Assembly: GCA_031553565.1 (NCBI GenBank)
Contig: JAVBLK010000020.1
Location: 1-14,637 of the forward strand
DNA: 14,637 nucleotides
Direction: 5' to 3'
Source of the DNA: JAVBLK01 sp031553565
GTDB lineage: Bacteria; Bacillota; Clostridia; Christensenellales; DUVY01
The translations under genes were made by a program, and so were the position numbers. Positions 14,301 through 14,637 of the stretch are shown here, one piece after another. The notes beneath the pieces are model-generated. The model ran no database searches and was not told the DNA's origin. It worked only from the letters and a program-made list of their open reading frames with translations. Position 1 is the stretch's first letter, and each line of letters starts with the position of its first letter.

Positions 14301-14470
14301 TGACGGTGAACAGCAACGCGATGAATTACGAGATACTGGGCTACCGTTTGCCGTCATGGATCATCGCATTGATTTCCGTAAACGCGGCCTTGTTTGCAGG
14401 CTTCGCCGTATGGGGGTTCTTTGCAATAAGAGGATCCATACAAAAAGCAAAGAGAGGTCAATCGTTTTAA
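11372..14470 (+). CDS. Membrane-anchored GH3 glycosidase with permuted domain order
   Basis: The 1032-residue enzyme is a GH3-family beta-glycosidase predicted to act outside the membrane. One hydrophobic helix lies at about 15-34, after a basic N-terminus, and another at about 996-1019, before KAKR. The positive-inside rule places both tails in the cytosol and the catalytic body outside. Order: GH3 alpha/beta domain (about 70-345, SEGFTLLQNKGGALPL; acid/base candidate E209 in RIGGEGFDLP), FN3-like domain (about 375-525), TIM-barrel-type domain (about 680-975). Signature residues are canonical: HADGPAGF, GRNWEYFSEDPVLSG, K844-H845-F846 in AKHFALNDQETNR, and nucleophile D925 in GVVITDYAD. It is paralogous to the first GH3 but lacks the He_PIG and collagen-like regions. 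The GTG start has AGGAGAGG at 11358-11365, 6 bases upstream. It is likely co-transcribed with the lipoprotein gene. Substrate is undetermined. Confidence 0.93.
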   Translation: MNFNTIVWKNLHSRIWFLVSTIIMLIVFTVTMIATQTPLIRNTLYIALGYPRAIIGGQRGLYEKEYGSKAEVLAAANELNTKIASEGFTLLQNKGGALPLQKGASISVFGQNSVDLLYGGSGSGGDSSGLGRKTIFDSLTAAGLSFNPVLKAFYEGRTGRPASAPAFDAIIAGYTTGETSAGSYTAAVTNSYAQYPDAALVVITRIGGEGFDLPRTMAESYTSTGTSGKIGGARSAESHYLQLDENEAGLLLHVTENFDKVILIINSNNPLELGFLDDPGYWANTLGVTDSVKVDRAISRIRGALWIGSPGGHGIMALGPILTGEINPSGRTVDIYARDFTKDPSYFNFGNNNVAFGNAYRNPNGSEVVSAARTYFIEYEEGVYVGYRYYETRGKTDGAAWYDANVMYPMGHGLSYSEFEWTLGDMKLDGSVIPDSHPLTAADAGKSITVDITVKNKAASLKAGKDVVQLYVEAPYTAGGIEKPHVMLADFAKTELLQPGASQTLTLKFSLYDIASYDYNDGNGNTFKGFETEAGGYKIHISENSDSWADNNSALTRSFTVPQTQANAVKGSTGFTYRKDPHTAGSKDIVNRFDDVSYGRNGTAAAPKITYLSRAAWGSTMPAKPTADERRLETAQGPQNIYGSWSTSASAVSAKDVEGNPWYAAEMPVQAASESASATKLIDMLGVPYGDERWDAFADQLTVSQMVNLVGKGAFGTIGLENIGVPLTTHADGPAGFANFMAMSDQAPIYSTCFYASECVIGATFNKDLAYQFGKMVGNEALIGNERGDGLPYSGWYAPAANIHRSPFSGRNWEYFSEDPVLSGRMAAKVVLGAKEKGVVTFAKHFALNDQETNRSTRGLFTWANEQSMREIYFKAFEILIKESKSLGIMSSYNRIGTTWAGGDYRLLTEILRGEWKFEGVVITDYADKTAYMYADQMIRAGGDLQLNQTVSTLSSDAASATHVTALRNASKNILYMTVNSNAMNYEILGYRLPSWIIALISVNAALFAGFAVWGFFAIRGSIQKAKRGQSF

Positions 14471-14495
14471 GGCGCGCAGCAAAAGTAGCTGTAAC

Positions 14496-14529
14496 AAGGG
14501 GCTGTCTCAACAAGAGGCAGTCCCTTTTG
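14496..14529 (+). terminator. Terminator after the second GH3 gene
   Basis: Arms 14496-14508 and 14514-14526 pair over 13 bp including two G/T pairs, with loop AACAA, ending in CCCTTTTG. The left arm carries the same GGGGCTGTCTC core as the minus-strand hairpin at 107-138. Confidence 0.8.
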
Positions 14530-14547
14530 TCGTAAAAGGAAGGAAAA

Positions 14548-14585
14548 AAAAGGCGTGTGGATCCTGTGGGAAGCACACGCCTTTT
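14548..14585. terminator. Second, bidirectional terminator hairpin
   Basis: AAAAGGCGTGTG (14548-14559) and CACACGCCTTTT (14574-14585) form a perfect 12-bp stem with a 14-base loop. T-runs follow on both strands, so it can stop transcription from either side. Confidence 0.85.
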
Positions 14586-14586
14586 G

Positions 14587-14620
14587 TGTTAAAATGGTAG
14601 TGTCGAGGTACCATTTAACA
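14587..14620. repeat. Inverted repeat at the right edge of the window
   Basis: TGTTAAAATGGTA (14587-14599) pairs with TACCATTTAACA (14609-14620) apart from one unpaired A, around loop GTGTCGAGG. Its last base begins an ATG (14620-14622) whose frame stays open to the window end (MNKFSI). No Shine-Dalgarno precedes that ATG. It could be an operator, or the end of an insertion sequence whose transposase lies outside the window. Not resolvable here. Confidence 0.5.
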
Positions 14621-14637
14621 TGAATAAGTTTAGTATA

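Overview
The window looks like chromosomal DNA of an endospore-forming member of the Bacillota, most likely a Clostridia lineage with roughly balanced base composition. The taxonomic markers are a Veg-family protein and a SipL-like spore protein (DUF3794/SPOCS repeats plus a C-terminal LysM), together with Shine-Dalgarno-led genes and stem-plus-T-run terminators. No genus can be named from the sequence alone. All recognised genes are on the + strand. No rRNA, tRNA or CRISPR array is seen.

Left part (about 1-3320), housekeeping and sporulation: veg, a multi-pass membrane protein resembling the YjdF/DUF2238 family, a clear terminator, then the sipL-like gene with its own terminator.

Middle (3321-6197), regulation: a 460-base gene-poor stretch carrying repeat fragments, then a tightly packed two-component pair: a LytTR-type response regulator and a polytopic GHKL-type histidine kinase of the AgrC/AgrA kind. 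Downstream of its terminator lie three GTT-centred half-sites at exactly 21-base intervals. Two of them belong to a 12-base direct repeat with one mismatch, ending 5 bases before a TTGACA -35 box. This is the expected geometry of a LytTR-regulated promoter, and it points at the next gene.

Right part (6198-14470), a cell-surface carbohydrate locus: a 1288-residue secreted GH3-family glycosidase with permuted domain order, an Ig-like He_PIG domain, a collagen-like Gly-Asp-Lys tract and a Cys/Ser-plus-transmembrane C-terminal tail; then a lipoprotein with the same He_PIG domain and a carbohydrate-binding-like beta-sandwich; then a second GH3 enzyme, also permuted, with a membrane segment at each end. 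No strong terminator separates the three, so they could form one operon controlled by the upstream two-component system. This is an inference.

A 63-base repeat (59/63 identical) occurs upstream of both the response regulator and the second GH3 gene. Its second copy lies inside a roughly 160-base segment with imperfect terminal inverted repeats. The window ends with two back-to-back terminator hairpins and an inverted repeat that may be the edge of the next gene or of a mobile element.
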